The translations under genes and the position numbers were made by a program. From the NCBI RefSeq assembly GCF_009769735.1, contig NZ_WSRO01000002.1, forward strand, positions 1,922,001-1,986,000: a stretch of DNA of 64,000 nucleotides, read 5' to 3'. A model generated the notes under the pieces. It was not told the origin of the DNA. It searched no databases and saw nothing but the letters and a program-made list of their open reading frames with translations. Positions 51,952-60,612 of the stretch are shown one piece after another; the stretch's first letter is position 1, and the number at the start of each line of letters is the position of its first letter. The DNA is from Streptomyces sp. BA2. GTDB taxonomy: Bacteria; Actinomycetota; Actinomycetes; Streptomycetales; Streptomycetaceae.

Positions 51952-52884
51952 ATGGCCACACGACTCGGGCTCAGCCTCCCGCAGGGCCGGCAGTACAGCA
52001 TCGGACGTGACGTCCCGGCTGTCGCCCGCGCGGCGGAGGAGATCGGTTACGAGAGCCTGTGGGTCTACGAACGCGTCCTGTTCCCCGAGCCCGCGACCCA
52101 GGGGCTGTACGGCATCGAGGGCCTGCCCTGGCCGGACACGTACCGCTCGGTGCCCGATCCGCTGATCACGCTGACCCTGGCCGCGGCCGCCACGGAGCGG
52201 GCCCGCCTGGGCACCAGCGTCCTGATCGCCCCGCTGCACGTGCCGTTCCAGCTGGCGCGCTCCCTGGCCACGTTGGACGCGGCGAGCGGCGGCCGCGTCG
52301 TCGCGGGCTTCGGCACAGGCTGGTCCCACGACGAGTACGCGGCCTCGGCGGTGGCCCCCTTCGAGAAGCGCGGCAAGGTCCTGGACGAGCTGATCGACGT
52401 CTGCCACGCGGTGTGGGGCCCGGACCCCGTGTCGTACGAAGGGGAGCTGACCACGATCGCTCCCTCCGTGGTCGGCCCCAAGCCCGCGCGCCCCATCCCG
52501 ATCCTGCTGCCCGCGGGCAGCCCGCGCGCCCAGCGCAGGCTCGTCGACCGCGCCGACGGCTGGATGCCGGTGGGCATGGGCGCCGAGAAACTGGCCGAGC
52601 AGGCCCAGGAGCTGAAGGACCTGGCCGCCGAGCGGGGACGCACGGAACCGGTCCAGAGCGTCCTGCGTGCCAACGCCCGGTACACGGCGAAGGCGTACGA
52701 GGGCGAGAAGCGCGCGCCCTTCCGGGGCAACGTCGCGCAGATCGTCGAGGACCTGGAGGCGCACGCCTCGACGGGTGCGGTGGAGGAGATCCTCATCGAG
52801 CTGCAGGGGAGCACGCAGGACGCGGAGGAGCTGAAGGATCTGGCGGCGGAGGTGTACGAGGCGGCGAGGGCGGCGGGGATCTAG
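51952..52884 (+). CDS. LLM class F420-dependent oxidoreductase
   Basis: The 310-residue luciferase-like TIM-barrel protein has RLGLSLPQGRQY at its start, ARLGTSVLIAPLH and GGRVVAGFGTGWSHDEY, typical of actinobacterial F420-dependent oxidoreductases. The substrate is unknown. AAGGAG precedes the ATG at 51952. The stop is immediately followed by a repeated Streptomyces intergenic element and the convergent davB gene. Confidence 0.9.
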   Translation: MATRLGLSLPQGRQYSIGRDVPAVARAAEEIGYESLWVYERVLFPEPATQGLYGIEGLPWPDTYRSVPDPLITLTLAAAATERARLGTSVLIAPLHVPFQLARSLATLDAASGGRVVAGFGTGWSHDEYAASAVAPFEKRGKVLDELIDVCHAVWGPDPVSYEGELTTIAPSVVGPKPARPIPILLPAGSPRAQRRLVDRADGWMPVGMGAEKLAEQAQELKDLAAERGRTEPVQSVLRANARYTAKAYEGEKRAPFRGNVAQIVEDLEAHASTGAVEEILIELQGSTQDAEELKDLAAEVYEAARAAGI

Positions 52885-52949
52885 GGCCCCGAAGGGGCGC
52901 GGGGAACTGCGCGATCAGCCACGACGGCCCGGCAGGTCCCCACGCGCCC
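52885..52949. repeat. Common Streptomyces intergenic repeat element
   Basis: The stretch containing GAAGGGGCGCGGGGAACTGC is, from memory, a high-copy extragenic repeat of Streptomyces genomes. GGGCGCGGGG (52895-52904) can pair with CCCCACGCGCCC (52938-52949) with one bulged A, so it could also terminate the two convergent genes. Confidence 0.75.
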
Positions 52950-52966
52950 TGAGCTCAACGGCGGTG

Positions 52967-54676
52967 TCAGTCCTCAGGCAGCTCCACGGGAGCAATCTCG
53001 TCGTACACATCCCCGGGCCCGGGGTTGGTGGCGTCGGTCGCACCCCCGAAGTGGTGCATAACCCCCCACACCGCGTTCAGCGCGGTCTGCACCGCACCCT
53101 CGGCCCACCCCGCCGTCCAGGAGATGTCATCCCCGGCGAGGAAGATGCCCCGCTTGTCCTCGGGCAGCGACTCCTGCATGAAGTGCGTGAACAGGCGCCG
53201 CTGGTAGCGGTAGTGGCCGGGCAGGTTCGCCTTGAAGGCGCCCATGAAGTACGGCTCGTTCTCCCACGACACCGTCACCGGGTTGCCGATGATGTGCTTG
53301 CGGATGTCGACCTTGGGATAGATCTCGCCGAGCGACTTGAGCATGACCTCCATGCGCTCGTTCGCCGACAGGGGCAGCCACTTCAGGCTGTCGTCGCACC
53401 AGGTGTAGGAGAGACAGATGACGGCGGGCTTGTCCGGGCCGTCGTCGAGCAGGTACGTGCCGCGCGTCATCCGGTCGGTGAGCGTCATCGACATGACGTC
53501 CCGGCCGGTCGGGTTCCCCCTGTCGTCGACGGCCTTGTCCAGCCAGAACGGCCGGTCGACCGGCACGAAGAGCTTCGAGGACTCCATGTAGTGGGTCCGC
53601 TCCATCGCCGTCCAGTGATCGATGGGGAAGAGCGTGTCGTCGCACGCGATCTTCGAGAGCAGCATCCAGGACTGGGCGGTGAAGATCGCCGCCTGGAAGG
53701 TGCGGATGTCGCCCGAGGCGTCGGTGACGGTGACGCGGTTGCCCGCGGTGCGGTCCAGACGGGTCACGGCGGGCTTCGGCACACCGCCCTCGTGCAGCGA
53801 GCTCAGGGACGTGCCGGGCTCCCAGTGCACGATCTTCTGCGGCTCGCGGTCCCACATGCGAAGGGGCAACTGCTGGCTGCCGCCGACGATGCCGCGGTGG
53901 TGGTCGTCGGCCTCGGTGTAGACGACGCGCAGGATCTCCAGGATGGAGTTCGGGAAGTCGGTGTCCCAGCCGCCCGTGCCGAAGCCGACCTGGCCGAAGA
54001 TCTCGCGGTGCCGGAAGGACTTGAAGGCCTCGGACTCGCAGAGGAAGCCGTAGAAGGTCTGGTTGTCGAGCTTCTCGACGAGCTTGGACCAGATCTCGCG
54101 GATCTTCGGTACGTCGCGCTCGCGCAGGGCGCGGTTCATGTCGGAGAAGTCGGCGCCCTCCTCCAGGCAGGAGTTCCAGGCGTTCATCACGTCGCGGTAG
54201 ACCTGGGGCAGGTCGTCGACGGACGTCGCGTAGTGGGACTCGCCCTTGAGGTCGACGACCGTCGAGGGCGTCGACTCCGCGAGGGGGTTGGGGAACGGCT
54301 GGGTCTTGAGGCCCACCAGGTCGATGTAGTGCTGGAGCGCCGTCGAGGACGGCGGGAAGCGCATGGCGCCCATCTCGGCGGTGAGGTCGCCGTCGCAGCC
54401 CTCGAAGCCGACGGTGCGCAGCCGGCCGCCGATCTGGTCGGCCTCGTAGACGACGGGCTTGAGGCCCATCTTCATCAGTTCGTACGCGGCCACGATGCCG
54501 GACAGGCCGCCGCCGATGACCGCGACCTCCGTGCCGTGCTCGGTCGCGGGTATCTGGCCGAGGCCCGCCGGGTGGGCGAGGAAATCGTCGTACGCGTAAG
54601 GGAAGTCCGGACCGAACATGGTGATCGGCGGCTGCGCGTCGGTGTGCTGGACGGCGTTGGGCACCGTGGACGTCAT
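52967..54676 (-). CDS. davB: L-lysine 2-monooxygenase-like FAD amine oxidase
   Basis: The 569-residue flavoenzyme has the FAD dinucleotide fold GGGLSG at 55-60, VYEADQIGGRL, and a C-terminal FAD segment FLAGDDISWTAGWAEGAV. Overall it aligns closely with Pseudomonas DavB, as I recall it (PFPNPL, GQVGFGTGGWDTDFPNS, GDVYDEI). DavB oxidatively decarboxylates lysine to 5-aminovaleramide. The related tryptophan monooxygenase IaaM is the main alternative. It is 65 bases downstream of davA on the same strand, with AAGGAG before the ATG. Confidence 0.85.
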   Translation of the reverse strand: MTSTVPNAVQHTDAQPPITMFGPDFPYAYDDFLAHPAGLGQIPATEHGTEVAVIGGGLSGIVAAYELMKMGLKPVVYEADQIGGRLRTVGFEGCDGDLTAEMGAMRFPPSSTALQHYIDLVGLKTQPFPNPLAESTPSTVVDLKGESHYATSVDDLPQVYRDVMNAWNSCLEEGADFSDMNRALRERDVPKIREIWSKLVEKLDNQTFYGFLCESEAFKSFRHREIFGQVGFGTGGWDTDFPNSILEILRVVYTEADDHHRGIVGGSQQLPLRMWDREPQKIVHWEPGTSLSSLHEGGVPKPAVTRLDRTAGNRVTVTDASGDIRTFQAAIFTAQSWMLLSKIACDDTLFPIDHWTAMERTHYMESSKLFVPVDRPFWLDKAVDDRGNPTGRDVMSMTLTDRMTRGTYLLDDGPDKPAVICLSYTWCDDSLKWLPLSANERMEVMLKSLGEIYPKVDIRKHIIGNPVTVSWENEPYFMGAFKANLPGHYRYQRRLFTHFMQESLPEDKRGIFLAGDDISWTAGWAEGAVQTALNAVWGVMHHFGGATDATNPGPGDVYDEIAPVELPED

Positions 54677-54741
54677 GGGGTACGGACTCCTTGCGGGAAC
54701 GGCAGAAAGGAAGAGAGGGGAAGCTCAGGGGGCGGCGGGGT

Positions 54742-55539
54742 TCAGATCAAGGACGCGTACAGACCCGGGCGGCGGTCGCGCAGGTAGGGGTTGGCCTCGC
54801 GCGACGCGGCGAGGAAGGCCGGGTCGGCGTCGGCGAACACCAGCTGCTCCTCCCGTCCGGCGCGGGTGCGCGCGACTCCGTCAGGTCCTGCCAGCGTGGA
54901 GAGGCCGACGAACTCGAACTCCCCTTCCTTGCCGACCCGGTTGACGTACGCGACGTACATCTGGTTCTCGAAGGCCCGCACCGGCACGACCGACTCGGCG
55001 ACGAACTGGAAGGGGTGCATCTGGGCCGTGGGCACGAGCAGCAGGTCGGTGCCCGCGAGGGCGTGCGCGCGGACGTTCTCCGGGAACTCCACGTCGTAGC
55101 AGATCATCAGGCCGATCCGCAGGCCGCCCAACTCCGCCTGTACGACGGCCTGTTCACCGGGGGTGAAGTGGTCGCGCTCGAAGCAGCCGAAGAGGTGGGT
55201 CTTGCGGTAGTTCGCGAGGCGCGAGCCGTCGGGGCCGATCAGCTGGACGGAGTTGAAGACCTGCTCCCCGTCCCGTTCCGGGTAGCCGTAGGCGATCGCG
55301 ACGCCGTGGCGTACGGCGGTCTCGGCGATCGCGGCGGCCGACGCCCCGTCGGCGGCCTCGGCCAGACGCGGCACGTCGTCGCCGATGGCGTACCCGGTGA
55401 GGTACAGCTCGGGCGCCGCAAGCAGCCCGGCCCCCGCCGCCGAGGCACGGCCCGCGGCGTCGTCGAGCGCCTTGAGGTTCTCGGCGACGGATCCGAGCTG
55501 CCCGGAACTCTGGAGCAGGGCGGTGCGCAGCGCAGGCAT
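54742..55539 (-). CDS. davA: 5-aminovaleramidase-like nitrilase-superfamily amidase
   Basis: The 265-residue carbon-nitrogen hydrolase has the E44-K113-C147 triad (APELYLTGY, NYRKTHLFG, LMICYDVEFPEN). It resembles DavA, which hydrolyses 5-aminovaleramide to 5-aminovalerate and ammonia, the step after DavB. GAGG lies six bases before the ATG at 55539. With davB downstream it forms a two-gene operon. If davB were an IaaM homologue, this would be the amide hydrolase of that route. Confidence 0.86.
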   Translation of the reverse strand: MPALRTALLQSSGQLGSVAENLKALDDAAGRASAAGAGLLAAPELYLTGYAIGDDVPRLAEAADGASAAAIAETAVRHGVAIAYGYPERDGEQVFNSVQLIGPDGSRLANYRKTHLFGCFERDHFTPGEQAVVQAELGGLRIGLMICYDVEFPENVRAHALAGTDLLLVPTAQMHPFQFVAESVVPVRAFENQMYVAYVNRVGKEGEFEFVGLSTLAGPDGVARTRAGREEQLVFADADPAFLAASREANPYLRDRRPGLYASLI

Positions 55540-55621
55540 GGCGGATCCTCGGGGCGTACGAAGGGGCAGGTGGGGTCCGTTAGACGGTACGGTCGGCGGC
55601 CCTGTCCGGACAAGGCGCGAG

Positions 55622-55681
55622 CGTTGCGGGCTGATGCGCGATCTGTTGCGCTCTGCGGGTCCCGAGCGGCGATTCGTTGCG
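55622..55681 (-). promoter_or_regulatory. Three GTTGCG repeats upstream of davA
   Basis: CGTTGCG at 55622-55628, TGTTGCG at 55644-55650 and CGTTGCG at 55675-55681 (read on the plus strand) lie 83 to 142 bases above davA, at intervals of 22 and 31. The distal copy continues as TGGCGG. The same motif occurs three times above the permease-lrp operon. The rest of the 55540-55814 gap shows nothing else. Confidence 0.65.
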
Positions 55682-55814
55682 TGGCGGCGTGGGACCGGGG
55701 TCGTAGCGGTGTCCACCGCCGGGCGCAGGGGGTACGGAGGTGTTCCCCGCCGCGCGGGGGAGGCGGATTGCCGCCCGTGGCCGGACGTGCCGGGACCCCC
55801 TACCGCGAGACCGT

Positions 55815-55841
55815 GATCTCGCCCGGAAGGACCGGGTGAAC
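55815..55841 (+). promoter_or_regulatory. Stem-loop element 1 upstream of the first secreted paralogue
   Basis: CCCGGAAGGACCGGG (55822-55836) forms a five-base stem and sits in a 27-base block. The block is repeated before the second paralogue at exactly the same distance (22 bases) from the start codon. Confidence 0.7.
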
Positions 55842-55863
55842 GGCACGCATCAGGAGGCTTCCC

Positions 55864-56484
55864 GTGAGCCGCAACGCAAGCACCCGGATCGCTGACAGCC
55901 GCCCGACCAGCACCCGCGGCAGGGTGATCGCCGTAGGGACCGCCCTGCTGCTCTCCGTGGGGGCGGTGGGAGCGGCCGTCGCGTCGGACGACGGCGGGAC
56001 CCGCGAGGCCACCTCGAAGACCCAGGCCCGGGAGGCCGCCGCCCTCACCGGCAGCGCGAAGCTGTACCGCAAGACCACGGAGGACGTGACGTTCACCTTC
56101 GACGCCCATCTCGCGCGGCGCGACACCATGCGCCCGGACAAGGCGACCGGCACCTTCCGCTTCGTCCACCTCGACAAGCCGGGTGGCAAGGGCGGCTGGG
56201 CGAAGGGCCGTATCGACTGCCTGATGACGGGCGGCAAGGTCGCCACGGCGACCGGCGTGATCACGGACACCAATCTCAAGGAGATCAAGGGCGGCCGCGT
56301 CGGCTTCACGGTCCACGACCAGGGCAGGCACGACCGCGTGGGCTACAGCTGGGCCTCGGTCGGCCGCCCCGACGGGACCAAGAAGCTGCCCAAGTGCACG
56401 AGCGCGGCCCCTTTCGAGAAGGTCAAGCAGGGCACAGGCGACTTCAACGTCAAGCCCTGGCACCCCACGTACCCGACCGACTGA
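55864..56484 (+). CDS. Secreted protein of unknown function, paralogue 1
   Basis: The 206-residue protein has a signal peptide (hydrophobic about 20-40, ending AAVASDD). The mature part shares REAAALTG, TFDAHL, DCLMTGGKVAT, TVHDQG and GYSWA with the gene that follows. Two cysteines (DCLM and PKCTSAAPF) are conserved in both and probably form a disulfide. GTG at 55864 has AGGAGG seven bases upstream. It lies on the opposite strand to the flanking amino-acid genes. No enzyme motif was recognised. Confidence 0.82.
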   Translation: MSRNASTRIADSRPTSTRGRVIAVGTALLLSVGAVGAAVASDDGGTREATSKTQAREAAALTGSAKLYRKTTEDVTFTFDAHLARRDTMRPDKATGTFRFVHLDKPGGKGGWAKGRIDCLMTGGKVATATGVITDTNLKEIKGGRVGFTVHDQGRHDRVGYSWASVGRPDGTKKLPKCTSAAPFEKVKQGTGDFNVKPWHPTYPTD

Positions 56485-56577
56485 CCCATCGGGCAGGCCC
56501 GGCGTCGCCTCCGCCGCACGGCGGAGGCGGTCACCCCCTTACGCACGATGCACCGGGCATCGGCCCACGGGAGTGTG

Positions 56578-56604
56578 GATCACGCCCGGAGGGACCGGGC
56601 GGAC
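56578..56604 (+). promoter_or_regulatory. Stem-loop element 2 upstream of the second secreted paralogue
   Basis: CCCGGAGGGACCGGG (56585-56599) is the counterpart of the element before paralogue 1. The two leaders align without gaps up to the start codon, including the final CTTCCC. Confidence 0.7.
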
Positions 56605-56626
56605 CACAGCCAGACAGGGGCTTCCC

Positions 56627-57193
56627 ATGAACCGCCGCTCCACCCTCATCCGAGTCGTCGCCGCAGGTGCCGTGCTCCTCGCACTCGCCGGAGCCGTGGG
56701 CCCCGCGACCGCGTCGGACGCCGCCCCGCGCCCCGGCCGCGAGGCCGCGGCCCTGACCGGAACCGCCAAGCTGGACCGGCCGGCAGGGGACGAAGCCACC
56801 ATCACCTTCGACGCCCATCTGGACGCCGCGGGCCAGAACGACCCCAGGACCGCGTACGGCACCATCAAGTTCAGCCACTACATGGAGAACCCCGAGTTCG
56901 GCGGCTCCGCCGAGGCGCGCGTGGACTGCCTGCTGACCGGCGGGAAGGTCGCCACGGTGTCGGCGGTCGTCACGAAGGCGGACGGCGGCCTCAAGGGGGC
57001 GATCGGCAAGCGCGTCGGGATGACGGTCCACGACCAGGGCAAGCAGGACCGCTTCGGGTACAGCTGGGCCATGGTCGGCATCCCGAACGACCTGCCGGAC
57101 GACATGCCCAAGTGCGTGAGCGCGGCCCCGTTCGACAAGACCGCGCCCGGCAGCGGCGACCTCCGCGTACGCCCGATGGAGCGTCGCCCGTAA
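56627..57193 (+). CDS. Secreted protein of unknown function, paralogue 2
   Basis: The 188-residue protein has a signal peptide (about 1-31, ending GPATASDAA) and is about half identical to its upstream neighbour, keeping GREAAALTG, DCLLTGGKVAT, MTVHDQGK and PKCVSAAPF with both cysteines. ATG at 56627 is chosen by homology with the first copy; AGGGG is seven bases upstream. A tandem duplication including the leader is evident. Function unknown. Confidence 0.82.
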   Translation: MNRRSTLIRVVAAGAVLLALAGAVGPATASDAAPRPGREAAALTGTAKLDRPAGDEATITFDAHLDAAGQNDPRTAYGTIKFSHYMENPEFGGSAEARVDCLLTGGKVATVSAVVTKADGGLKGAIGKRVGMTVHDQGKQDRFGYSWAMVGIPNDLPDDMPKCVSAAPFDKTAPGSGDLRVRPMERRP

Positions 57194-57231
57194 GGCGGCT
57201 CACCGGCCGCGGCGGACCCGCGGTCGAGGTG

Positions 57232-57687
57232 CTACGCAGGCGCCCCGGAAGAAAACCTCCGCATCAAGGGTGAGAGCACCAGCACGGACTTCGTCCGCTC
57301 CACGAAGTGCTCGCCCGCGATGCGTTCGAGCACCCGCTCGAAATGCCGCATGTCGGCGGCGAAGACCTGGACGACGGCGTCCGCCTCCCCGGTGACGGTG
57401 GAGGCGGACGCGATCTCCGGATACCGCTCGAGGCCACGGCGAATGGCCTCGGGCGAGGTGTTGCGACGGCAGTAGATCTCGATGAACCCCTCGGTCTCCC
57501 AGCCGAGCGCGGCCGGGTCGACCCGCACGGTGAATCCCGTGATGGCGCCGGTCTCCCGGAGCCGGTCCACGCGCCGCTTCACGGCGGGCGCGGAGAGCCC
57601 GACCAGCTGGCCGATGTCGGCGTAGGAGCGGCGGGCGTCCTCGGCGAGGGCGTGCACGATGCGTTCGTCGAGATCGTTCAGTCGCAC
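57232..57687 (-). CDS. Lrp/AsnC family transcriptional regulator
   Basis: The 151-residue regulator has an N-terminal winged helix (ARRSYADIGQLVGLSAPAV near residues 18-36) and a RAM domain with VTGEADAVVQVFA, the usual ligand-site glycine region. GTG at 57687 lies ten bases after the stop of the amino-acid permease, so the two share a transcript. It is a good candidate to control the permease and davAB through the GTTGCG repeats, perhaps with lysine as ligand. Confidence 0.93.
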   Translation of the reverse strand: MRLNDLDERIVHALAEDARRSYADIGQLVGLSAPAVKRRVDRLRETGAITGFTVRVDPAALGWETEGFIEIYCRRNTSPEAIRRGLERYPEIASASTVTGEADAVVQVFAADMRHFERVLERIAGEHFVERTKSVLVLSPLMRRFSSGAPA

Positions 57688-57697
57688 TGGGGGTGGA

Positions 57698-59182
57698 TCA
57701 CTTCTCTGCGGAGGCCAATCGGGAGCGGCTCATGCCGTACAGGAAGTAGAACACGAGGCCGACGGCCATCCAGACACCGAAGACCGTCCAGGTGATGGAG
57801 TCGAGGCTGAACATGTTGTACGCGCAGAAGCCGAAGCCGAGGACCGGGAAGAGCCAGCCCAGCGGCACGCGGAAGGTGCGCGGCATGTCCGGGCGGGTCC
57901 GGCGAAGGACGATCACGGCGATGTTGACCAGGCCGAAGGCGAAGAGCGTACCGATGCTGGTGGCGTCGACGAGCTTGCCGAGCGGGATGACCGAGGCGAG
58001 CGCGGCGCAGAACAGCGACACGATGACGGTGTTCACGCGGGGCGTGCCGGTCTTCTTGCTGACCTTGCCGAAGGCCTTCGGCACCAGGCCGTCGCGGGAC
58101 ATCGCGAACAGGACGCGGGTCTGGCCGTAGAGGACGGTCAGGACGACGGACGCGATGGAGATGACGGCGCCGGCGGCGAGCAGCGTGCCCCAGAAGTTCT
58201 GGCCGCTGACGTCGTTCATGATCGCGGCGAGCGTGGCCTCGGAACCCTCGAAGTCCTTCCAGTTCCAGGCGCCGACGGCGACGGCCGCGACGAGGACGTA
58301 GAGGGCCGTGACGATGATCAGCGAGAGCATGATCGCGCGGGGCAGGTCGCGCTGCGGGTTCTTCGCTTCCTCACCGGCGGTGGAGGCGGCGTCGAAGCCG
58401 ATGTACGAGAAGAAGAGGCTCGCGGCGGCGGCGCTGACGCCGGCCGTGCCGAGCGGCATGAAGTCGGAGTAGTTGCCGGACTTGAAACCCATGAAGCCGA
58501 TGGTGCAGAAGAGGATCAGCGCGGCGATCTTCACGATGACCATGATCGTGTTGGCCGTCGCCGACTCCTTGGCGCCGCCGAGCAGGAACACCATGGCGAG
58601 CAGCACGACGATCAGGCCGGGCAGGTTGATGATGGCGCCGTCGACCTCGCCGGGAGCCGCCGAGAGGGCGTCCGGGATCGTGACGCCGATGGTCCCGTCG
58701 AGCAGTTCGTTGAGGTACTCGCCCCAGCCGACGGCGACGGCCGCGACCGAGACTCCGTACTCCAGGACGAGGCACCAGCCGCAGACCCAGGCGACGAGTT
58801 CACCCATCGTTGCGTACGCGTACGAGTAGGAGGAGCCCGCGACCGGTATGGAGCCGGCGAGCTCGGCGTACGACAGCGCGGAGAAGAGCGCGGTGAGGCC
58901 GGCGATCACGAAGGAGATGGTGACGGCGGGCCCGGCCTTGGGGACGCTCTCGCCGAGGACGACGAAGATGCCGGTGCCGAGCGTGGCGCCGATGCTGATC
59001 ATGGTCAGCTGCCACATGCCGAGGGAGCGCCGCAGCGAGCCGCCCTCACCCTGGCCGCCCTCCGCGACCAGGAGTTCCACCGGCTTGCGCCGCATCAAGC
59101 GGGCTCCGAACCCGGTGGCCCCCGGGGGGCTTGGGCGGTTCTGCGGGGGTGCGCCTTGGTCGAGCACGCGTGGCTCCTTCAT
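57698..59182 (-). CDS. APC superfamily amino acid permease (cationic type)
   Basis: The 494-residue transporter has twelve or more helices. The APC site motif MISIGATLGTGIFVVLG lies at about residues 61-77, and FFSYIGFDAASTAGEEAKNPQRD is typical of the CAT/YfnA group. Import of lysine or another cationic amino acid fits the davAB genes nearby. The first ATG (59182) has no good ribosome-binding site; an ATG at 59095 preceded by GGAG is a possible true start. It is followed by its lrp gene. Confidence 0.92.
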   Translation of the reverse strand: MKEPRVLDQGAPPQNRPSPPGATGFGARLMRRKPVELLVAEGGQGEGGSLRRSLGMWQLTMISIGATLGTGIFVVLGESVPKAGPAVTISFVIAGLTALFSALSYAELAGSIPVAGSSYSYAYATMGELVAWVCGWCLVLEYGVSVAAVAVGWGEYLNELLDGTIGVTIPDALSAAPGEVDGAIINLPGLIVVLLAMVFLLGGAKESATANTIMVIVKIAALILFCTIGFMGFKSGNYSDFMPLGTAGVSAAAASLFFSYIGFDAASTAGEEAKNPQRDLPRAIMLSLIIVTALYVLVAAVAVGAWNWKDFEGSEATLAAIMNDVSGQNFWGTLLAAGAVISIASVVLTVLYGQTRVLFAMSRDGLVPKAFGKVSKKTGTPRVNTVIVSLFCAALASVIPLGKLVDATSIGTLFAFGLVNIAVIVLRRTRPDMPRTFRVPLGWLFPVLGFGFCAYNMFSLDSITWTVFGVWMAVGLVFYFLYGMSRSRLASAEK

Positions 59183-59230
59183 CGCTGCCGGTCAGGGCGG
59201 CGGGACCGGCGGCAGCTCCCACGCATGGAT

Positions 59231-59255
59231 GGGGACCGCCGAGCAGGCGGTCCCC
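59231..59255 (-). promoter_or_regulatory. Strong hairpin in the permease leader
   Basis: A perfect 10-bp stem (59231-59240 with 59246-59255, loop GAGCA on the plus strand) lies 49 bases before the permease start. It could attenuate transcription of the permease-lrp transcript or protect its 5' end. Between it and the start nothing else was recognised. Confidence 0.6.
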
Positions 59256-59335
59256 GCCACACCACGTACAGCGGATGACTCTATGAGGCGCGCTTCACGT
59301 ACGTAATGCAGCAACCTTGCGCAGCCCCGCATGAT

Positions 59336-59393
59336 CGTTGCGTACTTCCCTTTCCTGCGGGTCTTCGTTGCGCGGTCCGTTTCGTCCGTTGCG
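59336..59393 (-). promoter_or_regulatory. Three GTTGCG repeats upstream of the permease-lrp operon
   Basis: CGTTGCG occurs at 59336-59342, 59366-59372 and 59387-59393, at intervals of 30 and 21. The distal copy continues as TGGCGG, as in the distal davA copy. An inverted half-site pair GCAA-cc-TTGC lies at 59311-59320. The 314-base gap otherwise holds the start region of the divergent LLM gene. Confidence 0.65.
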
Positions 59394-59496
59394 TGGCGGG
59401 GCTCCGGGGGAAGCGATTGACACTTCGTCAGATCTCCCTCATCGTGCACCTCGGTCGACAGGTCGTGCGCCCCGGTCGAGAGGGAGGCAGCAGGCG

Positions 59497-60612
59497 ATGG
59501 ACCTCGATGTGCTGTACGAGATCGACGTACCGAAGCCCTGGAACGGACCCCATCCGCACGGCCAGCGCACCGCCGAGCAGCGCGCCTACCGCGAGGCCGT
59601 GGAACAGATCCGGCTCGCGGACCGCGTAGGTTTCCGCACGGTGTGGGCCGTGGAGCACCACTTCCGCGAGGGCCGCTCGCACTGCCCCGCCCCCGAAGTG
59701 CTCCTCGGGCATCTCGCGGCACTCACCGAGCGGATACGCCTCGGCTTCGGCGTCACGCTCACCCCCTTCGGCTTCACACCTCCGCAGCGGATAGCGGAGA
59801 AGGTGGCGGCGGTGGACGTGCTCTCGGAGGGCCGCGTGGAGTGGGGCACGGGCCGCTCAACACCCATGGAACAGACGGCCTTTGGCGTCGACAGGGAGCA
59901 GTCGCGGTCCGACTGGCGCGAGGCGATCGAGATCGTGACGGGCATGTGGCGCGAGGAGTACTTCGCGTACGAGTCCGAGCGGTTCTCCTTCCCCCGCCGG
60001 ATGGTCACACCGAAGCCGGTCCAGGACCCGCACCCGCCGTGCTGGATGGCGGCGACATCCCCCGGCTCGGCGGAGGTGGCGGGCGCCGCGGGCCTCGGGC
60101 TGCTGTCGTTCTCGATCATGCAGCCGCTGGAGGCGATGGCCCGCCAGGTCGCCGCCTACCGCGCGGCGGCGCGCACGCCGGCCCCCATCACGGATGTCAC
60201 CACGGACCGCGTCAGCGCGTACACGCTGGTGCATGTGGCGGACCGACCCTCGCGGCGGGTCTGGGACTCGGTGGCCTGGTGGTACCGCAACCTGGCCCAG
60301 TTCACGCTCGACTGGGAGCTGCCGCACCTGACCCCCGAGGAGCGCGAGCGGACCTTCCCCTTCCTCACCCCGATCATCGAAGGGAACGTCCCCGTCGAGG
60401 AGTTCGACGACGGCGACATGATCCTCATCGGCGACGCGGAGACCATCGTCCGCAAGGCGAAGCGCTACGCCGACCTCGGCATCGACCAGCTCATCTGCTA
60501 CGTCCAGTGGGGGTATCTGGAGCACCGGGAGATCCTGCGCACGATCGAGATCCTGGGCAAGGAAGTCATCCCGGAACTGGCGTCGTACCGGCCGCGGCGG
60601 GCGGCACCGTGA
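59497..60612 (+). CDS. LLM class flavin-dependent oxidoreductase
   Basis: The 371-residue luciferase-like monooxygenase has VWAVEHHFREGRSHCPAPEV, IRLGFGVTLTPFGFTPPQRIAEKVA and SEGRVEWGTGRSTPMEQ, the luciferase family substrate and flavin regions. AGGGAGG is nine bases before the ATG at 59497. Its stop overlaps the SDR gene (GTGA), which overlaps an SGNH hydrolase gene, so the three make a coupled catabolic unit of unknown substrate. Confidence 0.9.
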   Translation: MDLDVLYEIDVPKPWNGPHPHGQRTAEQRAYREAVEQIRLADRVGFRTVWAVEHHFREGRSHCPAPEVLLGHLAALTERIRLGFGVTLTPFGFTPPQRIAEKVAAVDVLSEGRVEWGTGRSTPMEQTAFGVDREQSRSDWREAIEIVTGMWREEYFAYESERFSFPRRMVTPKPVQDPHPPCWMAATSPGSAEVAGAAGLGLLSFSIMQPLEAMARQVAAYRAAARTPAPITDVTTDRVSAYTLVHVADRPSRRVWDSVAWWYRNLAQFTLDWELPHLTPEERERTFPFLTPIIEGNVPVEEFDDGDMILIGDAETIVRKAKRYADLGIDQLICYVQWGYLEHREILRTIEILGKEVIPELASYRPRRAAP

